From Hamiltosporidium magnivora (taxonomy: Eukaryota > Microsporidia > Dubosqiidae): a stretch of 14,390 bases of DNA. This document shows positions 10,742-14,390 of this stretch, piece after piece; within the stretch, counting starts at the first letter, position 1, and each line of letters opens with the position of its first letter. The position numbers and the translations under genes were made by a program. The stretch covers positions 1 through 14,390 of the forward strand of contig PITI01000327.1 of NCBI GenBank assembly GCA_004325065.1, written 5' to 3'. The notes beneath the pieces are model-generated. The model saw nothing but the letters and a program-made list of their open reading frames with translations. It was not told where the DNA came from and did no database searches.

Positions 10742-11008
10742 TTAAACCAAATACCGAATTATGTTGTGGATGTACTCAAATAGGTGATATATCGAAACAA
10801 AATACACCCGGAGCAAATAATCACCGTCCACAATCAAGTAAAAAGTAAAAGTGCTTAAAAAGTAATTAAAAACCATTTTCCTTCTTTTTTTATTGTAGTA
10901 ACCACATTGATGAATCCAAAAATTATCATAGATATATATTCGATCTGAAGAGCTAAATAAAGTAATTTGAACAGTAAAAAAATATATAAGAGTGACGGAT
11001 ATGTTCAT
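10742..11008 (-). CDS. Possible small secreted or membrane protein, 88 residues
   Basis: An ATG at 11008-11006 opens 88 codons. GGG (11012-11010) sits one base upstream of the ATG, resembling the C- or G-triplet start signal known in microsporidia. The N-terminus is hydrophobic (NISVTLIYFFTVQITLF), as in a signal peptide, and a second hydrophobic region lies at about residues 45-60 after a basic patch (KKRRK). Against it, acidic residues are few, the composition is the F/I/Y-rich kind AT-rich DNA gives by chance, and ORFs of this length are expected a few times in a window of this size. Confidence 0.22.
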   Translation of the reverse strand: MNISVTLIYFFTVQITLFSSSDRIYIYDNFWIHQCGYYNKKRRKMVFNYFLSTFTFYLIVDGDYLLRVYFVSIYHLFEYIHNIIRYLV

Positions 11009-11181
11009 ACCCGAAGCTAATTAAATGAATAGCGGTATTAAGAAAGAAAATAGATTTTATATATTAAAATTACTTTCAGTTTTCAAACTTTGAGTCTATA
11101 TTTAAGACATAATCGTAGAAAAAGAAAAACAATTTTTAAAAAAATTAATAGAAATACAATTTTAAGAAAATGATTTTGAAA

Positions 11182-11187
11182 TTTATT
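11182..11187 (-). terminator. AATAAA polyadenylation-type signal behind the Rrp6 homologue
   Basis: AATAAA on the minus strand begins 12 bases beyond the TAA at 11201-11199. Position and strand fit 3'-end processing of the Rrp6-like gene, though the hexamer is common in AT-rich DNA. Confidence 0.35.
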
Positions 11188-11198
11188 TTAGTTGCAAA

Positions 11199-13607
11199 TT
11201 AAATATTTCGGTCCAAAATATTTTTTAAACTATCAAAAGGATTTTCATCCTTTTGTTTCTTTACGTCTTCTTTTTCATTTTTACTCATTTTTTCTTTGTC
11301 CTTATCATCAACACTCTTGTTTTTGTTATTTTTAGTTTTATTAAGGTTCTTACACTTTTTGTCCGAAACATCCTTCTTAGATTTATTGTTAGGTTTCTTT
11401 TTGTTGTTAGTTTTTTTATTTTCTATTTTTGATTTGAGTATTTTCTCATCTTTTATATCATTTTTATTGGAAGTGGCAGTACTTTGAGGAATATCTTTTA
11501 AGTTTTTATTTTGTATTTTATCGGTTGAAATTTCTTTTTTATCATCGGAATCGGCAAATATTAAATGATTGTTTTTGAATTTACTATTTTTAGGGGCTGT
11601 GGGTTGTTTTCTTGTGGTGTTCTGACTGACAGTCGATTTTTTAGAATCCACGGTAGAAATTTTATTATTTTTTACTTTTGAATTTTTATCGATGTTGCTG
11701 TTTTGATCGGTAACTTTATTGTGTTTGCTTTTGTCGGAATTATTTATTGTGTTTGAAGATGACTTATTAACTGGCAAAGTTTCAGATGAAATATTTTTAC
11801 TTGATTTTTGGGTGTTTAAATTGTCTTTGGAACTAACCGGATTCGGTTTCTTGGGCTTTTCTTTGGTGTTTTTAGTGCCGTTTTTCTTTTCTTTTTTAGA
11901 AACTCGATTTGCTGATGATAAAGCCGATTCATTCTGAATTTCTGTTTCGATTGACTGTTCATTTATATTTAAACCCGCTATTACTTCAGAAAAATTAGAC
12001 TTTTTAACATCCAAAGACATTTGTTGTGTAGACTCATTCATATTTAAAGAATAATTATTTTGACTTGTTAAATCATCATTTGAGATTTTAAAAGTATTTA
12101 ATTCTTTATCTAAATTGCCATCAAGGTTACTCGAATTGATTGAAAAATCCTCATCTGATTTAATATTATTACAATCTCGATTCTGACTATCCTGTAAATC
12201 AAAACACGTCTTTTTTGTTTCTGGTCCGAAATTGTTAGAAGAATCTGAAATTTTGGTTTTTGAATTCATAAATTCTTTGGTTTCTAAATCAGTATTTTCA
12301 TTGGTTTTTAAAGATTTGAGTTTATCGATATCAAATCCACTCTTTTTTTCTTTTATTGTAAGTAAGAAATCGCTTATATGAATTCGAACTAAAGGACTTA
12401 TTCTATCAAAACATGAGAAAAATTGCTCGATATTGCTTGGCTTATTAACCACAACATTTTGCACCTGCTCATCGGTCATAACGAATTGAAGTGATTCATC
12501 TTCCGATTTCGCAATAAAATACCTGAGTTTTAATATTTTTCCAAGTAATTCCCCATCGTTATAAAAATTATATTTTGTAGAAAATATTCTTGCAAGTTCT
12601 TTCTCATCGATTTCCGAAATACCAGTTTTTATTGGTGTTAAATTATTTATAGTGGCCATATCAATCCCTTCTTCTGTAATCGGTGTTATTCTAAAGGAAC
12701 TACGACCTTCACAATCGTTTTCTGATAAATCTTCTTTGATCTTAATTATTGAATTAAATATTTTTTCAAAGGCAAAATCATATAATTCTTCTGTAAGTGG
12801 ATTTATTCGCCAATCAACAATGACTGATCGATAATTATTGTCATTTTCTAAATTATAAACACATCCCATTTCCAAATTAAAATCTCTTTTTAAAATTTCA
12901 AGACAATTTGTATTTGGAACTATTTTTTTAATAGAACAATTTAAAAAAGACAATTTAGGTATTTCATACTGCAAAGTCACTGCATCAATTATAAATGAAT
13001 GACTTGGAGATAATAAAAGCAAATAAGTTGTATAACCACGAAAAGATCTAAATGTATGCTGTTTTACATCGACACATATAATTTTCTCTGATTTAATAGC
13101 TTCTTCTATAAAAGAAATTTGAGCAGATGAATTTATGAAAATCGGTGTATAATTTACATGAAGAAATTCTGTTGTAGGAACAAATTGTTTACCTTTTGAT
13201 TTAGAAAACCAGGTTTTAAAATAGAAGTTATTTTCAAGTTCAAGAAAATCGCTCTTTTTCAATAAATGAGTACAATTCAAATTTAAAATGGGAAATTCAA
13301 CATTTAAAGGCTTAGCATTTCCATCACCGAAATAGAAAATAACTTTCTTGTCTTTAATTATTTTAATAATTTTTGAGTGAACCGGCTGTTTATTTAAATT
13401 ACATAAAATATGATCGATTCTTGCTGTCGTTTTATCAAAAAAATTTTCATCGAATTTATTTAAAAGTTCGCTTATTTTTGTAATTGATTCTGCGATGGAA
13501 TTATTTTCGTTTAATGATGAATCATTCATTTGATATCGATTTGTTCTGGCTATTGTACTGTTTACAGCTCTTATTAGTTCTGTACATTTTTCTAGTATTT
13601 CTTTCAT
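11199..13607 (-). CDS. RRP6: Rrp6/EXOSC10-like nuclear exosome subunit with degenerate exonuclease site
   Basis: Rrp6 is the nuclear 3'-5' exonuclease attached to the RNA exosome, acting in rRNA/snoRNA trimming and RNA surveillance with Rrp47 and Mtr4. Residues about 1-75 resemble the N-terminal PMC2NT domain that binds Rrp47. Residues about 150-295 align with the DEDD-Y exonuclease: CVDVKQHTFRSFRG (178-191) matches the family's VDLEHHDYRSYYG, and DWRINPL (265-271) matches DWRIRPL. Residues about 350-420 form a good HRDC domain (LRYFIAKSEDESLQFVM). Residues 430-560 are Ser/Asn/Asp-rich, and 571-790 is a lysine-rich tail (about 27% Lys). The catalytic set is mostly gone: D180 remains, but the following Glu is K182, the second Asp falls at C235/L236, and the Y-x3-D pair aligns with F278 and K282. 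About 20 residues between motif II and DWR are missing. There is no internal stop or intron. The ATG at 13607-13605 is chosen because it gives the full N-terminal domain and has CCCC upstream. The homology call is firm, and loss of activity is inferred. Confidence 0.85.
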   Translation of the reverse strand: MKEILEKCTELIRAVNSTIARTNRYQMNDSSLNENNSIAESITKISELLNKFDENFFDKTTARIDHILCNLNKQPVHSKIIKIIKDKKVIFYFGDGNAKPLNVEFPILNLNCTHLLKKSDFLELENNFYFKTWFSKSKGKQFVPTTEFLHVNYTPIFINSSAQISFIEEAIKSEKIICVDVKQHTFRSFRGYTTYLLLLSPSHSFIIDAVTLQYEIPKLSFLNCSIKKIVPNTNCLEILKRDFNLEMGCVYNLENDNNYRSVIVDWRINPLTEELYDFAFEKIFNSIIKIKEDLSENDCEGRSSFRITPITEEGIDMATINNLTPIKTGISEIDEKELARIFSTKYNFYNDGELLGKILKLRYFIAKSEDESLQFVMTDEQVQNVVVNKPSNIEQFFSCFDRISPLVRIHISDFLLTIKEKKSGFDIDKLKSLKTNENTDLETKEFMNSKTKISDSSNNFGPETKKTCFDLQDSQNRDCNNIKSDEDFSINSSNLDGNLDKELNTFKISNDDLTSQNNYSLNMNESTQQMSLDVKKSNFSEVIAGLNINEQSIETEIQNESALSSANRVSKKEKKNGTKNTKEKPKKPNPVSSKDNLNTQKSSKNISSETLPVNKSSSNTINNSDKSKHNKVTDQNSNIDKNSKVKNNKISTVDSKKSTVSQNTTRKQPTAPKNSKFKNNHLIFADSDDKKEISTDKIQNKNLKDIPQSTATSNKNDIKDEKILKSKIENKKTNNKKKPNNKSKKDVSDKKCKNLNKTKNNKNKSVDDKDKEKMSKNEKEDVKKQKDENPFDSLKNILDRNI

Positions 13608-13623
13608 ATATATTTGTTAAAAA

Positions 13624-13627
13624 GGGG
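13624..13627 (-). promoter_or_regulatory. CCCC motif upstream of the Rrp6-like start
   Basis: On the coding strand a CCCC lies 17-20 bases before the ATG, the only C-run in a long AT-rich flank. Microsporidian genes often carry a CCC- or GGG-like signal just upstream of the start codon. This supports both the chosen start and the organism guess, but from one well-supported gene only. Confidence 0.4.
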
Positions 13628-14164
13628 AACGAATAATTGTTTCAAATTGTAAGTTTTATTAAAAATTTTTTATTTAAAATTTTATTCAATGAAATCAAAA
13701 AAATGTTCATAGAAAACTATAAATGTCGATAAGAATAAAGCATATATTCGATAGATAGTATTCAAAATACTGCCCAAACAATTTAGTATGATTAATGATT
13801 CAGATTGGGTGGAGATAAAACCCTGATTAAGATTAGGAAAATCGTTTTGGAATGCTATACACGGAGCAGAGATACATGAAACCCTACTTATTAAGTTAAA
13901 AGTCACAATGAAGCAAATATTAAACAAGTATAAAATATCGGTATTGTAATTATTTTTAAGAAATTATAAATTAAACGATTGGCGCAAAATATAAAAAACA
14001 TTCATTTCACTGGTTGAGTCAAATCAAACGATTTACGAAGAAGAAGTATGAAACCGACAATTATAAGAGATAAATGACCCGTTACAATAAAATTTTTTGC
14101 ATTTTAAAATCAAATCAAAATAAATGAAGAATTTCGTTTGAGATATATAAACACGAATTTTGAA

Positions 14165-14184
14165 TTTATTTAAAATACTTTATT
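14165..14184 (-). terminator. Two AATAAA signals behind the right-edge gene
   Basis: AATAAA occurs on the minus strand at 14184-14179 and 14170-14165, roughly 50-70 bases beyond the TGA at 14237-14235. This is a plausible 3'-end signal for the partial gene, with the caveat that the hexamer is frequent here. Confidence 0.3.
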
Positions 14185-14234
14185 TAAAAGTATCACATCT
14201 TTTTTTAAAACAGTGGCAAGTGTTATATTTGTTT

Positions 14235-14390
14235 TCATGACATTAACGCAGTTCTAGGTTTAACATAAATAACTGCTACCCCCGAAACTCCATCAGTAAC
14301 CCCTGCGATACCTACGTCCCAAAGCCTTTCATCTACCAGGTGTGTAGAACCAATTACTAGGCGAGGCAGTTGCCCGGTGTTCGTTAATGT
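14235..14390 (-). CDS. 3' end of an unidentified gene running off the right edge
   Basis: From the window edge a minus-strand frame is open for 51 codons to TGA at 14237-14235. The translated end includes GQLPRLVIGSTHLVDERLWD and DGVSGVAVIYVKPRTALMS, rich in Val, Gly, Asp and Arg and unlike the Lys/Asn/Ile-rich proteins nearby. The last 120 bases are about 51% GC by count (61 of 120), against about 28% in a conserved part of the Rrp6-like gene. Of the other two minus-strand frames, one stops at its second codon and the other after about 19 codons. A plus-strand frame of about 47 codons is also open here and cannot be fully dismissed. The family is not recognised. The alternating hydrophobic pattern suggests beta strands. 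It could be a highly expressed gene, a recently acquired gene, or foreign sequence joined at an assembly edge. Confidence 0.5.
   Translation of the reverse strand, partial: TLTNTGQLPRLVIGSTHLVDERLWDVGIAGVTDGVSGVAVIYVKPRTALMS

Larger units (their letters stand above)
13608..14234. other. Spacer between the Rrp6 homologue and the right-edge gene
   Basis: This carries the upstream flank of the Rrp6-like gene and the 3' flank of the right-edge gene. A minus-strand frame at 13682-13927 (81 codons) opens only from TTG and contains no ATG, so I do not call it. Nothing else is seen. Confidence 0.45.

Noticed and set aside
11296..12834. Three plus-strand ORFs (11296-11487, 11719-11937, 12652-12834)
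   Set aside because: They are antisense shadows of the Rrp6-like gene. Their Leu/Phe/Ser-rich translations mirror its Lys/Asn/Glu codons.
13682..13927. 81-codon minus-strand ORF with a hydrophobic start
   Set aside because: It opens from TTG and contains no ATG, so it would not be a normal eukaryotic start. Its length is within chance.

Overview
The window looks like a gene-sparse, very AT-rich eukaryotic parasite genome, most likely a microsporidian. The evidence is intron-free genes, about 23-28% GC where I counted coding and non-coding stretches, a C-run about 17 nt upstream of the best gene's ATG, and a eukaryote-only RNA exosome gene. The organism call is an inference. No tRNA, rRNA, CRISPR array or intact mobile element was found by eye.

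Layout. (1) 1-1080: no gene seen. (2) About 1115-2461, minus strand: a heavily decayed protein gene, readable across frames but broken by about ten stops and at least three frameshifts. (3) 3054-4696, minus: a gene for a predicted secreted protein of unknown family, split by one in-frame TAA at 4196-4198 and by a frame change near 3278-3306. Most of it is still open. (4) 4697-10741: about 6 kb with no intact gene. It holds one fairly convincing gene fragment (6895-7209, minus) and several weak coding-like scraps on both strands. (5) 10742-11008, minus: a doubtful small ORF with a GGG next to its ATG. (6) 11199-13607, minus: the only clearly intact gene, an 802-residue homologue of the nuclear exosome exonuclease Rrp6/EXOSC10. 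(7) 14235-14390, minus: the 3' end of a gene running off the right edge, at about 51% GC in its last 120 bases.

The main discovery candidate is the Rrp6 homologue. It keeps the fold signatures, the HRDC domain and a long lysine-rich tail. However, of the five residues of the DEDD-Y active site only the first aspartate (D180) is recognisable, and about 20 residues of the nuclease core are missing. It reads as a pseudo-nuclease kept as a structural or RNA-guiding exosome subunit. Around it the window shows widespread gene decay, from nearly intact (3054-4696) to barely readable (1115-2461). The genes do not form an obvious pathway together.
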